A DNA stretch of 64,000 bases, taken from NCBI RefSeq assembly GCF_023078335.1, contig NZ_CP095551.1:62001-126000 (forward strand), in the 5' to 3' direction. Below are positions 26,178 through 35,036 of the stretch, piece after piece. How positions within the stretch are numbered: the stretch's first letter is position 1; each line of letters opens with the position of its first letter. Source of the DNA: Metabacillus endolithicus. GTDB lineage: Bacteria > Bacillota > Bacilli > Bacillales > Bacillaceae. A model generated the notes under the pieces. It was not told the DNA's origin and ran no database searches. It saw only the letters and a list, made by a program, of their open reading frames with translations. The translations under genes were made by a program, and so were the position numbers.

Positions 26178-26747
26178 ATGAGTGGAATAAGAGAATTTTT
26201 TGTTTTGAAAAAAGCACATTTAAGGTGGTTCGATAGTTTGGAAACAAATGCTTTATTTTATAAGATTAAAAAGGGAATTGTTACGATTGAGGACTATTTG
26301 AAATGGTCACAACATTTGTTAGAACGCAATGAATCATCACCTTCTATAAATGCAATTTCTTCGTTCTCAAACGATGATAATATCTTTGAAATTGAGGATT
26401 ACTTTAAAAGGGCCTTAGAAGAGATAGAAATAAAGCAACCAAGCCACGTGACCAGTGCAAGAGGATATATAGCACATTTAGCTATGAGAATTATAATTCT
26501 GGAAAATCCATCAGAGATCCTTGATTTGGCTTATAGGATTTTTCGAATTGTTGGAAAAGAATTACTTTATCCAGATGATTTAATTGAGTGGTATGAGATT
26601 AGCGAAATGATTGATATATTACGCTATGGTGATGATGTGCATTTAGAGTTTGAAAAGGACGTTATTACAAAGATCAAAACAGAAGCTAATTTACTTTTGA
26701 AAAATGATAAAATGATGAACATTTTTTTTACGAAAAAGGAACGTTAA
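26178..26747 (+). CDS. Uncharacterised array protein, DUF2247-like outline
   Basis: 189 residues, helical. The opening FVLKKAHLRWFDSLETNALF then IEDYLKWSQHLLERNE recalls DUF2247 immunity-type proteins, but I am not sure. No ribosome site is visible before the ATG, so the true start or expression is doubtful. It follows a 170-base stretch with no clear feature. Confidence 0.45.
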   Translation: MSGIREFFVLKKAHLRWFDSLETNALFYKIKKGIVTIEDYLKWSQHLLERNESSPSINAISSFSNDDNIFEIEDYFKRALEEIEIKQPSHVTSARGYIAHLAMRIIILENPSEILDLAYRIFRIVGKELLYPDDLIEWYEISEMIDILRYGDDVHLEFEKDVITKIKTEANLLLKNDKMMNIFFTKKER

Positions 26748-26831
26748 CCAAATAGGAAGTTCAAATAAATAGTATTTAGTTATAAAAAAAACGTTAGGGA
26801 TTAAATTATACTATATAGAGGATGAATTTCG

Positions 26832-27320
26832 ATGAAAATTGAAATAGGAATAATACCTAAGAAGTGGATTTCGAATATACCCGATGTAGGTGGATTTTTC
26901 CCTTTTGCAATTGATGGTAACAAAGATTATATAGTTGATATTTCATTTAGTACTGATAAACATTTAGATTTTCTAACTAGTTGGATAAAAGTAATAAATC
27001 AATTTCCAATACATATGCTTGTTGAGGTATACGGACAAGAGGAATTTGAAGGAGTTTGTTTAAGGCATAAGATTGAGTATAAAAGGACTACATATGAAAA
27101 AGAAAATGATTGTTTTTATAAAGTAACCATTAAAGATTATAGTGATTTTAGTTTTTTGTTTCCATATGTATATGCAAATGGGAGTATGAATAACTTAGCA
27201 TTATGGTCTCTACAAAGAGATGTTTTTAGTTTTGGTAAAAGGGAATTTAAAACTCTTACAGGTATCAAGAAAATAGACACCCCGATTATTACTCTCGCTG
27301 AGAATGATAGTGTTTTTTGA
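26832..27320 (+). CDS. Uncharacterised array protein
   Basis: 162 residues; AGAGGATG precedes the ATG. Beta-rich with a hydrophobic centre (SFLFPYVYANGSMNNLALWS). No membrane segment or known motif. It is probably another orphan immunity-type gene. Confidence 0.45.
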   Translation: MKIEIGIIPKKWISNIPDVGGFFPFAIDGNKDYIVDISFSTDKHLDFLTSWIKVINQFPIHMLVEVYGQEEFEGVCLRHKIEYKRTTYEKENDCFYKVTIKDYSDFSFLFPYVYANGSMNNLALWSLQRDVFSFGKREFKTLTGIKKIDTPIITLAENDSVF

Positions 27321-27455
27321 ATCGGTTTTGATGGGGCCTAATTAATGTATTTGTAATCTCTAATGATATACGATTTTCAACAATAGTAAAAATAACAAAT
27401 ACCCTTCCAATAGGAACTACCCTTGTTAAATCAGAGTATGAAGAAGATTGAAATT

Positions 27456-27513
27456 CAATCTCAAACAATAGAAGCGCTTATCTTGAATAAAGGAAAGTGC
27501 TTTTTCATGTAAA
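27456..27513 (+). repeat. Array repeat
   Basis: CAATCTCAAACAATAGAAGC, GCTTATCTT...AAGGAAAGTGC, T-run, ATGTAAAG. Confidence 0.75.
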
Positions 27514-27594
27514 GAAGCATGATTGCTACACAAAGTGATCGCTTTTACATATCGAAAAAGAACTATTAATAGAGTACTTTATAGGAGTGAGATT

Positions 27595-27969
27595 TTGAAA
27601 AATCATATTTTGATTTCTCTTTTAGCCTGCCTATCTATGTTTATTAGTGGATGTAATTTTTTACAAGGGGATAAATTACCAATTGAGATGGTTGCCTTTA
27701 ATAGCCTAACAAAGGAGGAAAAAGATAAAATTCTTGTGTCTCCAAAAGATTCATCAGTAAAAAAAGTGACAGTAAATGATGAATTAAGTGAACAGTTTGG
27801 CAATAATCTTATCGGTAAGAGGCTATATGCAGTAATATTTAATGGTACTGAAACTGATTCTGTAGGCAAACTTATTGTGTATGTGGATTTGAATAAAGAG
27901 ACCGTTGTGGGAAAAGGTTACGAGAAAAAACAAATAATTGATTCTCCACAAACGGGTGCTTTAGTTTAA
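27595..27969 (+). CDS. Small lipoprotein
   Basis: 124 residues from a TTG 7 bases after AGGAG; upstream in-frame starts lack a ribosome site. Signal MKNHILISLLACLSMFISGC with lipobox ISGC. The mature part contains KRLYAVIFNGTETDSVGKLI with strand-rich character. Resembles small Bacillus lipoproteins of unknown role. Confidence 0.6.
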   Translation: MKNHILISLLACLSMFISGCNFLQGDKLPIEMVAFNSLTKEEKDKILVSPKDSSVKKVTVNDELSEQFGNNLIGKRLYAVIFNGTETDSVGKLIVYVDLNKETVVGKGYEKKQIIDSPQTGALV

Positions 27970-27973
27970 TAAT

Positions 27974-28000
27974 GATCTTCAAAAATCAAAGCTCTGCTTG
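27974..28000 (+). repeat. Array repeat, degenerate
   Basis: GATCTTCAAAAATCAAAGCT then CTGCTTG. Confidence 0.6.
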
Positions 28001-28138
28001 AAAAAAGGGTTATAGTTTTTTTGAAAATACCTCAAGAAATGAGAAGCACACTTTGAAATGGAAAAGGAATTGTGAGTAATTCATTTAAACTAAAGGCACA
28101 GAATAGTTGAAAAACCAATCAGAAGAAGAGGACGGAAA

Positions 28139-28555
28139 ATGGCATCGAATGACAGGGAAATGATGAATACTGCTTTAAAAAAAGTTGCAATACCTTTTTT
28201 AAGAGAACAAGGATTTAAAGGCTCATTACCTCACTTTAGAAGAAAAAATGAAACTAACATAGATTTAATTACTTTTCAATTTAACAAATGGGGAGGCTCA
28301 TTTGTAGTTGAATTAGCGATTTGTACAATAGAAGGTGTAACAACACATTGGGGAGAGTACATTCCGCCAAACAAAGTTACTGCCCATGATATAAACGAAA
28401 GATTTAGGTTAGGAGCCAAATCAATTGATGAAGACGGTATATGGTTTGATTTTGAAAATGCAAAATCAGTAGAAGATTTTGAGAAAGTAGCATCCATTGT
28501 TGTAGATTTATTAAATGTATCTGACCGTTCGTGGATTACCAAGTTCTTCAAGTAA
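28139..28555 (+). CDS. DUF4304-like protein, copy 1
   Basis: 138 residues; AGAGGACGG precedes the ATG. The pattern FLREQGFKGSLPHFRRKNET, then LITFQFNKWGGSFVVELAIC, fits DUF4304, a family found as immunity proteins. Nearly identical to the gene at 53.1 kb. Downstream, homology between the two loci ends at the array repeat, after which different genes follow. Confidence 0.65.
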   Translation: MASNDREMMNTALKKVAIPFLREQGFKGSLPHFRRKNETNIDLITFQFNKWGGSFVVELAICTIEGVTTHWGEYIPPNKVTAHDINERFRLGAKSIDEDGIWFDFENAKSVEDFEKVASIVVDLLNVSDRSWITKFFK

Positions 28556-28557
28556 TT

Positions 28558-28595
28558 GCAATCTTCTGCAATCAAAGCGCCTTTATGGAACAAGG
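28558..28595 (+). repeat. Array repeat
   Basis: GCAATCTTCTGCAATCAAAG, core AGCGCC, CTTTATGGAACAAGG. It joins two duplicated units that have different partners elsewhere. Confidence 0.85.
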
Positions 28596-28665
28596 AGATG
28601 ATAGGAGGTTATGTAAGTGAAGATGTAGAATAACTAATGGTAGAGAGAAGAATGGGGGTATTCAT

Positions 28666-28983
28666 ATTATTAAAATATTAAATTTAGGAATTACATTCAT
28701 ACTATTAATAATAATAAATTGGGGAATTACAAAGATTTTTGATATAAACTTTGTTGATGCATCTTTTTATGTTGGATTAATCGGTATTGTTTTTGCACTT
28801 TTAACAAATTCATCAGGTGGCTTTATTAGTGATTCATTAAACATAACTGTGCAAGGCGAAACAGGAATTAAAATCAATAAAGAAGAGAAAAAGTTTCAAC
28901 CATCATTTATCCTTATCGCATCAATTTTCTATTTAGTAGGAGCTATAGTTGCTACGCTTATTGTATATAAAGAATACTTTTAG
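28666..28983 (+). CDS. Small two-helix membrane protein, apparent ATT start
   Basis: 105 residues when read from ATT at 28666, 6 bases after GGGGGT. No ATG, GTG or TTG is in frame between the upstream stop and the first membrane helix. Helices at about 3-20 (LGITFILLIIINWGI) and 82-100 (FILIASIFYLVGAIVATLIV) flank a loop with TNSSGGFISDSLN. Very similar to 57.9 kb and to the degraded copy at 19.6 kb. Function unknown. Confidence 0.5.
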   Translation: MIKILNLGITFILLIIINWGITKIFDINFVDASFYVGLIGIVFALLTNSSGGFISDSLNITVQGETGIKINKEEKKFQPSFILIASIFYLVGAIVATLIVYKEYF

Positions 28984-28995
28984 GTCAGCAATTTC

Positions 28996-29057
28996 CTTCA
29001 ACAACAGAAGTAAGCGCCTTTCTGGAACAAGGAAAGGTGCTTAGTTCTGTTGTTGAA
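28996..29057 (+). repeat. Array repeat, near-perfect palindrome
   Basis: TTCAACAACAGAAGTAAGCG, CCTTTC loop GGAAAGG, then TGCTTAGTTCTGTTGTTGAA. It shows the full symmetry of the element. Confidence 0.85.
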
Positions 29058-29173
29058 ATGTCAGATTGAGGAAAATCACTTAGAAATCGATCGATATTTG
29101 TGAAGGGGTTCACTTAAACAAACGGAGCAGGTTACTGCAATAAGGAATAAAATTAATAAAAGTAGGTAAAACA

Positions 29174-29521
29174 ATGAAATTGATTGGAAGTAAAACAGAA
29201 CAGAATATAAGAGAACAATTGATTAAATCATATAAATATCTGCTGAATGATAAAAGTAATAAAAAGTTGTTGTCTGTAATAGAGAGTACGTTCCCCAATA
29301 TGAAATCAGCATACATCATTGATTGGATACCAGAACAAGGCGAGGATATTTATACAGTTCTTATAAATACAGAAACAATAACTAAAATTGAAATTTCTCG
29401 TGTCGATACTAATGTTAAACCTGTAATTGAAAGCATATCTGTTACTAATTTCAGAAAGAGTTTAAGTAAGATAAGGCAGATTAAACTTGCTGTTGCAATT
29501 GATCTGGCTAAAAACAATTAG
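29174..29521 (+). CDS. Uncharacterised array protein
   Basis: 115 residues; AAGTAGGTAAAAC precedes the ATG. Helical N-terminus, central strands (DIYTVLINTETITKIEISRV), basic C-terminal helix. No known motif; compatible with a single-domain immunity protein. Confidence 0.5.
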   Translation: MKLIGSKTEQNIREQLIKSYKYLLNDKSNKKLLSVIESTFPNMKSAYIIDWIPEQGEDIYTVLINTETITKIEISRVDTNVKPVIESISVTNFRKSLSKIRQIKLAVAIDLAKNN

Positions 29522-29528
29522 CAGCTTA

Positions 29529-29603
29529 TTTAACAAACAAAGCGCTTATCTTGAAGAAAGATAAGTGCATTTTTCATGTTAAAAGGCCATTTTGCTGAAG
29601 ATC
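29529..29603 (+). repeat. Array repeat, complete copy
   Basis: CTTATTTAACAAACAAAGCG, stem CTTATCTT...AAGATAAG, T-run, GGCCATTTTGCTGAAGATC. Confidence 0.85.
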
Positions 29604-29704
29604 AATTAGAATAAAATTGTAATTGTAAAGAGGTGTAACGGAGTTTACTTCAAGATGGAGTGATAAAATAATTAAAAAAGTTAATGAGTGAGGTTAATTT
29701 AAGT

Positions 29705-30103
29705 ATGAAAGAGATTTGGGAAAGATGGGAACCAGTACATAGTTTCCCTAAGAGGATTTATTTACAAAGTCTAATTGATAATAAAAATGGTCTTACTTTA
29801 CTATTTGAAACAGGAGATGATAAAACAATAGCATTTAATTTCGACAGTGGAGTTTTATCTTATAGAAACACCGATGAAGGAGTTTTGTATCAGACATTAC
29901 GCGATTTAGATAAGGAGTATGGAGGTGAATTTTATAGTAATTGGTCACTATTCAAAGTTAAAAATTCTTCTTATCTTAATTGGTTTAAGAAAGAGGGGTG
30001 TGGGAAGTGGGATTACCAAGATGATGTGAAACACTATGTATTTATGACATCCGATGATGTTGTTGAAGTTTTATCAAACTATTTACCATTAATTACTCTT
30101 TAA
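29705..30103 (+). CDS. Uncharacterised array protein, copy 2
   Basis: 132 residues, about 93 percent identical to the gene at 21467 and preceded by the same leader back to the array repeat. Here the codon aligned with the upstream TTG of copy 1 is TTA, which supports the ATG start in both. Differences include EDD to GDD and SPSIRL to LPLITL at the end. Confidence 0.6.
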   Translation: MKEIWERWEPVHSFPKRIYLQSLIDNKNGLTLLFETGDDKTIAFNFDSGVLSYRNTDEGVLYQTLRDLDKEYGGEFYSNWSLFKVKNSSYLNWFKKEGCGKWDYQDDVKHYVFMTSDDVVEVLSNYLPLITL

Positions 30104-30120
30104 AGTGTAGATTAGTTCTT

Positions 30121-30190
30121 ATTGAACTATAGGATGCAAATGTGTAGGATTCGTGTCGTTCTTATGGTAAGAGCCATATTGGAGAAGGTC
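30121..30190 (+). repeat. Array repeat
   Basis: ATTGAACTATAGGATGCAAA, stem GCAAATGTG...TTCGTGTC, then GAGCCATATTGGAGAAGGTC. The right end is well kept. Confidence 0.7.
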
Positions 30191-30304
30191 AATTAAAATT
30201 AAAATGAAAGTGTGATAAGTGTATGTGAAGTACACTTAAACTTAAAGGAGAGTTAAGTGGAAGAAGTGATAACATTAATTGGACTGAAAAGTAGGTGAAG
30301 TGAA

Positions 30305-30811
30305 ATGTTAAATAAACAAGATGGCAAGATTAATGAAATAGTTTACCACAACACTTCTTACTATAACGGAAAATATAGATATTTCCCGACGATTACAGAT
30401 TTAAAGTGTATTTTAGATGAAATTATTAATGCTAATTCAACTACAAATTATATAAGAATCACACCATTTTATATTAATGAACTATTGGATATGCAAATTG
30501 AGTTTGAAGAATATATATTTTTTATAGAATGTAGAGATTGGTTTGACGAGAAAATTCAGGAGGAACATATTATAGATTGTCTAAATGTTCCAGATACATC
30601 AAGAGTACATAATGATTTTAGGTTAGGTTCAATATTATATCCTCTATGTCAAAAAGAAGATGTAAGGTCATTTAAAATTGCTCTTGAACAATATAAGGAG
30701 AAATTAAGAGAAATTCTCCCCATAATGATGGAAATTGCAAAAAAAGAAATGGAATTAACAGATGATCATATACCATTCGGATATTTCTGCTTTGAAATAC
30801 ATAGTGGGTGA
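30305..30811 (+). CDS. Uncharacterised array protein
   Basis: 168 residues; AGGTGAAG precedes the ATG. Tyr- and Phe-rich N-terminal half (VYHNTSYYNGKYRYFPTITD) and a helical C-terminal half. No recognised family. Its end lies about 65 bases before the next array repeat. Confidence 0.5.
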   Translation: MLNKQDGKINEIVYHNTSYYNGKYRYFPTITDLKCILDEIINANSTTNYIRITPFYINELLDMQIEFEEYIFFIECRDWFDEKIQEEHIIDCLNVPDTSRVHNDFRLGSILYPLCQKEDVRSFKIALEQYKEKLREILPIMMEIAKKEMELTDDHIPFGYFCFEIHSG

Positions 30812-30874
30812 AATAATAGTTGTTAAACTAAAAGGGGCGTTAATACATCAATCATCTACAGCAACAAAAATGCT

Positions 30875-30910
30875 GATCTTCCACAAAAAGAAGCGCGTTT
30901 ATGAAAGAAG
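30875..30910 (+). repeat. Array repeat
   Basis: GATCTTCCACAAAAAGAAGC then GCGTTTATGAAAG. A hairpin like that at 18174 follows at about 30945-30975. Confidence 0.7.
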
Positions 30911-31148
30911 TAAAATTCAATCATTAGTGATCTTCAAAAGTAGAGGTGCATTTCATGTTGAGGTGTGCCTTTTATGATGAAAGCACAGGATATTCTGTAT
31001 CATAGATAGAATAATTCTAAGAGGAAATGAAGAAATGAACTGATACAGATTCTATTTAAGTAGGTGATTAAAGTGATAAGAGCTGCAACTTTTTATAACA
31101 GAAAAAACGTATGTAAGAGTTGTTAAATAAAAGTTTTTACATAACTAT

Positions 31149-31190
31149 ATCCGCAAACAAAGCGCCTTTTCATGAATAAGGGAAGTCCTT
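31149..31190 (+). repeat. Array repeat after a transplanted 3' end
   Basis: ATCCGCAAACAAAGCGCC then TTTTCATGAATAAGGGAAG. The 50 bases before it (AACAGAAAAAACGTATGTAA onward) duplicate the 3' end of the gene at 23303-23711, here fused to an unrelated 5' sequence. Confidence 0.7.
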
Positions 31191-31285
31191 AAGCGCCATT
31201 CTTGAATTAGATGTGTTTTACAATATCCAAGTTAGATATAACAAAAGATTACATGAATGGTTTAATTATATATAGTATATTTCTG

Positions 31286-31453
31286 CTACTCAACATTTTT
31301 TATTTTGCTCCGAAATATAAGGATGAAAATTAAAATCCAAAAACTCCATACCTCAAAAAATCCACTATTTTCCCATATGACTGCAAATGGAACCTGGAAG
31401 GTTAAAAACGCTAATATGCCTGAAATTGCAATAATAAACAGTTTAATAATCAT
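31286..31453 (-). CDS. Small membrane protein, minus strand
   Basis: 55 residues: MIIKLFIIAISGILAFLTF, then a Trp-containing loop and FWILIFILIFRSK. GGAGG lies about 12 bases upstream of the ATG. Two membrane helices. It runs against the direction of nearly all array genes. No family recognised. Confidence 0.45.
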   Translation of the reverse strand: MIIKLFIIAISGILAFLTFQVPFAVIWENSGFFEVWSFWILIFILIFRSKIKNVE

Positions 31454-31644
31454 ATTCTAATTGAACCTCCATTTTTCATAATTTTACAATACCGTTAAAA
31501 TCACATAGATACAAGGACGGAAACTTGAAATGTCTATTTTAAATATTAATTTCTAAGTTCTACAGAACATACATCTAGTCCTATGTTCTAAATACATAAA
31601 TGAAATGTTCCCTCTACAAACTAATGGCGAGTTAATTCAAAAAA

Positions 31645-31710
31645 CATCTTCAGCAATAAAAGCGCAAGAGTTTAAGAACGAAGCTGTCATTAGAGGCAGC
31701 TTTTTTGTTA
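31645..31710 (+). repeat. Array repeat with terminator
   Basis: CATCTTCAGCAATAAAAGCG, then the hairpin AAGCTGTC...GAGGCAGCTTTTTT. Confidence 0.75.
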
Positions 31711-31799
31711 TTGACTATAGGGACAGGGTAGTGAAACAATACGCTGTCATTTTCTAAATTATGTTAGTATTGTCTTATTATGTACTGGAGGGAAAAATA

Positions 31800-32411
31800 T
31801 TGAAGAGAATGCCGTTCGAACCACCAACAGAACACTATGATGAAAAAATAGAAACAATTGATGAACAAATATGTTATTTAATTGAGCAACGGAAGGAACT
31901 TTCAAATAATAACCCTGGTTTTCCAACTAAAGAACTTATTAATAAATGGTCAATGAAATATAACTTTTATGAAGATTTTCTAAATAGTGTTTTCTCGCAT
32001 TTTTTAAATGAAGAGATATATAAACCTGCTGTGGAACCAAAAGGATTTCTGCAAAATATACCAATGTTGAAATCATTCGAAAAAGATGGTGTTTTTTATA
32101 CAGTAACATTTGTTCGTCAATTTAAAAATGCAAGTGTTGTACATTTTACCATTGATAAAGAAGATTCAGATAAAGATCAACTTAGGTTTGAAGAACATTC
32201 ATTTTTTGACCTCTTTATAGAAGGTGAAGGGGTTGATTATGACTGCCGAAACAATTTTGGTGGTGGATCAGGAACTCATCATTCTTTTACATTTACCGTA
32301 TCGCCAGCTTTACCTAACGATCTTTCAAATATAAAGTTAACGTTCAAAGAATGCAAAATGCCATTCCAAAAACCAACAGGGTTTGAATTTGTTATTCACA
32401 CAGACAAATAA
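31800..32411 (+). CDS. Uncharacterised array protein
   Basis: 203 residues from a TTG with GGAGGG 7 bases upstream. An N-terminal coiled stretch (about 15-35, EKIETIDEQICYLIEQRKEL) recalls chorismate-mutase-like helices but without active-site support. The rest is beta-rich with NNFGGGSGTHHSFTFTVSPA. No family recognised. Confidence 0.5.
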   Translation: MKRMPFEPPTEHYDEKIETIDEQICYLIEQRKELSNNNPGFPTKELINKWSMKYNFYEDFLNSVFSHFLNEEIYKPAVEPKGFLQNIPMLKSFEKDGVFYTVTFVRQFKNASVVHFTIDKEDSDKDQLRFEEHSFFDLFIEGEGVDYDCRNNFGGGSGTHHSFTFTVSPALPNDLSNIKLTFKECKMPFQKPTGFEFVIHTDK

Positions 32412-32524
32412 ATAACTTGTTTAATAATAAGTATATTTTATTTAATTAAAGGGTCCCATAAGAAAAGGGTAATAAATTGAAAAATAATCTAAGTAGTGTT
32501 CTAATCCAATAAGGAGATGAAAGA

Positions 32525-32734
32525 ATGAAAAAGTATTACTTCTTGCTTTTATCAATTCCATTTATTATCACTAGTGGGTGCGGATTTAATGGTGAATATG
32601 TACGTTGGGGAGATACAGTGCCCGTTGTTGACACAAACAGACTAGAAAAGAATAATATTCCTTATAAAATTAAAGACAATAAAGTATATATTCCAGAAGA
32701 TGCCTTTGATAAAGCAATTTTATGTTGTTCATAA
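32525..32734 (+). CDS. Small lipoprotein
   Basis: 69 residues; AAGGAGATG precedes the ATG. MKKYYFLLLSIPFIITSGC is a lipoprotein signal with lipobox TSGC. The short mature part ends DAFDKAILCCS. It may be truncated; an array repeat and then an IS element follow. Confidence 0.55.
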   Translation: MKKYYFLLLSIPFIITSGCGFNGEYVRWGDTVPVVDTNRLEKNNIPYKIKDNKVYIPEDAFDKAILCCS

Positions 32735-32790
32735 ACTGTTGAAAAACCAAATGAAACATAGGTAATGTTAAGGAATTCTACAGCAATAAG

Positions 32791-32815
32791 ATTTTCAGCA
32801 AACAAAGTCTAATAA
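32791..32815 (+). repeat. Array repeat, degenerate
   Basis: GATTTTCAGCAAACAAAGTC, left end without stem. Confidence 0.55.
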
Positions 32816-32921
32816 AAAAGATCTTATAAGTAGTAAAATAATGAAATTAAGTGTTTTTTACTCAAAAAAGCCTAAACCCTTATTAAAGTGTACCCTTTGT
32901 AAAGGACAATTTTAAAAAAGC

Positions 32922-33773
32922 CTAGGCTGCATTAATGAGATGATCTCTGTATTGAACAGGGGTCATCTTATTTAAATTCCATTGATATCTATAGTAATTG
33001 TAATAAATCATATATTGCTTAATTTCTTTTCTCAATTCATCTAGAGTTGTACATGCTTTAATAGAGGCTTCATCTTTAAGATGGCCAAAGAAAGATTCCT
33101 GGGGAGCGTTATCCCAACAGTTTCCTCGTCTCGACATAGATTGTTGTAATCCTAACTTTTTAACCGCCTTTTGAAAGTCCGGATGTGTATAATGGACTCC
33201 TTGATCTGAATGGATTAATGCGTCTTTTGCTTTCTTGAAATTTCTGTTTCTCTGTAACTTCTTGAGAGTATCCGTAGCTAAATTTAGGGTCATTCGATCA
33301 GACACATGATACGCAAGGATTTCACCCGTCGAGCCATCCTTTATAGCTGATAAATAAGCCCTCATTCCTTTTCCAAAATGGAGATAAGTGATATCAGTTA
33401 AGAGCACTTTCCATGGTATTCCTTGCTTAAATTGTCTATTTAAAAGGTTTGGTACAACCCTATGCTCCTGTGTGGCTTTCATCATTCTTCTATAAGGATT
33501 CGCTTTTCTAATAGGGCAAATTATACCGTATTTTTTCATAATACGTCGGATACGTTTCAAATTGTAGACAACATTAAATTGACCCGCCAATGTCATTTTG
33601 ATTTGACGTGCCCCTTTCTTGCGGTTTTTAAAATTGAAGGCTTTTAAGATAATCTCCTTTACTACTTCATCTTTTTTATCCTTTTGTATTCTTTGTTCTT
33701 GTGACTTCTCAGTAAAATAATTATAATAACCACTTCTTGAGACGCCAGCTAGTCCACAAAGATAGCTCACCAT
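32922..33773 (-). CDS. IS3-family transposase OrfB (DDE catalytic part)
   Basis: 283 residues from its internal ATG. The rve-type catalytic triad is intact: Asp127 (LLTDITYL), Asp190 (HSDQGVHY) and Glu226 (NAPQESFFG), with 35 residues between the last two. An HTH-like start (GLAGVSRSGYYNYF) precedes it. The open frame extends upstream past the ATG through QKYLLIHLVIEKYQLKN into the end of OrfA, so the active enzyme is probably the OrfAB fusion made by a -1 frameshift near 33850. Confidence 0.9.
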   Translation of the reverse strand: MVSYLCGLAGVSRSGYYNYFTEKSQEQRIQKDKKDEVVKEIILKAFNFKNRKKGARQIKMTLAGQFNVVYNLKRIRRIMKKYGIICPIRKANPYRRMMKATQEHRVVPNLLNRQFKQGIPWKVLLTDITYLHFGKGMRAYLSAIKDGSTGEILAYHVSDRMTLNLATDTLKKLQRNRNFKKAKDALIHSDQGVHYTHPDFQKAVKKLGLQQSMSRRGNCWDNAPQESFFGHLKDEASIKACTTLDELRKEIKQYMIYYNYYRYQWNLNKMTPVQYRDHLINAA

Positions 33774-33838
33774 ATTTTTTAATTGATATTTTTCGATTAC
33801 TAAATGAATGAGAAGATACTTTTGACAAGGGGGAAGGA

Positions 33839-34252
33839 CTATTTCTTCATCCTCCTTTCCGCGAATCGTATCTTTTTTAATAGTTCGTTTTCAGCCTTTA
33901 GTAAGTTGATTTGTGCTTCTAAGCGAGCATTCTTCTCCTCTAAAGAAAGTTCTTTTTCTCTAGTACGCCCCGAGTTATCAGCTCTGGTATCACGTAAACC
34001 GTCTATTCCACTCTCATCAAATGCATCTTTCCATCTTCTTCTTGCTGATCTAATGCGTTCTTTTCCTAACACATTTACATCAAAACCATATTCCTCAAAT
34101 ATCTCTCTGGCAAACTTTCCTTTTTCTTTCTCCGAAATGAAGATATGTTTAAACTCATCAGTATAAGTGATTCCTTTAGAACTAACAGATTTAACGTATT
34201 TATTAGTAGATAGCTGCATAATCTCTTTTTCTGTAAAAGTCTTTTTACTCAT
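33839..34252 (-). CDS. IS3-family OrfA (DNA-binding part)
   Basis: 137 residues: an N-terminal helix-turn-helix region (TYTDEFKHIFISEKEKGKFA, then REIFEEYGFDVNVLG) and a C-terminal leucine-zipper-like coil (ARLEAQINLLKAENELLKKI). It binds the IS ends. It stops at 33839 in the phase just ahead of OrfB, as usual for programmed frameshifting. Confidence 0.88.
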   Translation of the reverse strand: MSKKTFTEKEIMQLSTNKYVKSVSSKGITYTDEFKHIFISEKEKGKFAREIFEEYGFDVNVLGKERIRSARRRWKDAFDESGIDGLRDTRADNSGRTREKELSLEEKNARLEAQINLLKAENELLKKIRFAERRMKK

Positions 34253-34482
34253 AATAATATTTCCCCAGTCCCTGTTGTAATTTCTCTAGATGTGTTTATT
34301 AATTATACAAAAAAGTACCCTATAGGTAGACTTTTTTTATGTGTCTACTCTATGGGGTACATTTTAATAAGGATGTGCGCTTTTTTCATTCTATACGAGA
34401 GTATTTCTGTTAACTTGAAAGGAATTTAGGGAGATGTATAGAAATTTAAAACTATAATTTTATAAGGGAAGGTGGACTTAAT

Positions 34483-34926
34483 ATCAAGTATCTTAAGTTG
34501 CTATTAAATGATTTTAACAAGTTATTTGTATTTTTAAGAGAAACTACATTTTTAAAGTATTTTGTATTAATTATAATTGTTCTTTCATTTACAGTTGGAT
34601 TTAAACCAACAACAGATGACTCCGATATAATAAATTCCATAAAACCCACTAAAGAAGATCAATATGTACTAATGTCATTCTTTAATAGTACGCCTGAACA
34701 ATCAATAAATGAGAGTACTTTTCTAGCTCAGAATGAGATTGATTCTATACTTAAGAGGCATCAAGTATCATATTATCGGTCTGTAACAGATTCTAATCTT
34801 GGGAAAGAACTTAATATTGATAAGTCTCCTACTTTTATGGTTATAAGTTATGAAGGTATAGTATTACGTACTAATAATATTAAAGATGTAGGAAAATATT
34901 TTAAGCCTGTCCCAAAAATTGAATAA
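34483..34926 (+). CDS. Membrane-anchored protein, apparent ATC start
   Basis: AAGGTGG lies 7 bases before an in-frame ATC at 34483; the first standard start is a TTG at 34498 with poor spacing. One N-terminal membrane helix (FLKYFVLIIIVLSFTVGF), then an extracytoplasmic part of about 95 residues with YVLMSFFNSTPEQSI and TFMVISYEGIVLRT, similar in outline to the lipoprotein at 15.4 kb. Function unknown. Confidence 0.5.
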   Translation: MKYLKLLLNDFNKLFVFLRETTFLKYFVLIIIVLSFTVGFKPTTDDSDIINSIKPTKEDQYVLMSFFNSTPEQSINESTFLAQNEIDSILKRHQVSYYRSVTDSNLGKELNIDKSPTFMVISYEGIVLRTNNIKDVGKYFKPVPKIE

Positions 34927-34929
34927 ACA

Positions 34930-34960
34930 TATCTTCAGCAATCGAAGCGCTGTTGTCGAG
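34930..34960 (+). repeat. Array repeat
   Basis: TATCTTCAGCAATCGAAGCG then CTGTTGTCGAGGAAC. The same variant, with the same downstream gene, occurs at 41577. Confidence 0.8.
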
Positions 34961-35036
34961 GAACCCAATTAACGGTGTCATTAAACATATGACAACTTCA
35001 TATCATATACAAACTAATATGAGTGGAGGAAAAGTT

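Larger units (their letters stand above)
32878..34372 (-). mobile_element. IS3-family insertion sequence
   Basis: About 1.5 kb, bounded by inverted ends: CCTTATTAAAGTGTACCC on the left and the complement of CCTTATTAAAATGTACCCC on the right. It holds two overlapping-phase genes typical of IS3. I see no matching short target duplication beside the ends, so the insertion may have been followed by rearrangement, or the true tips differ by a few bases. Confidence 0.85.
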
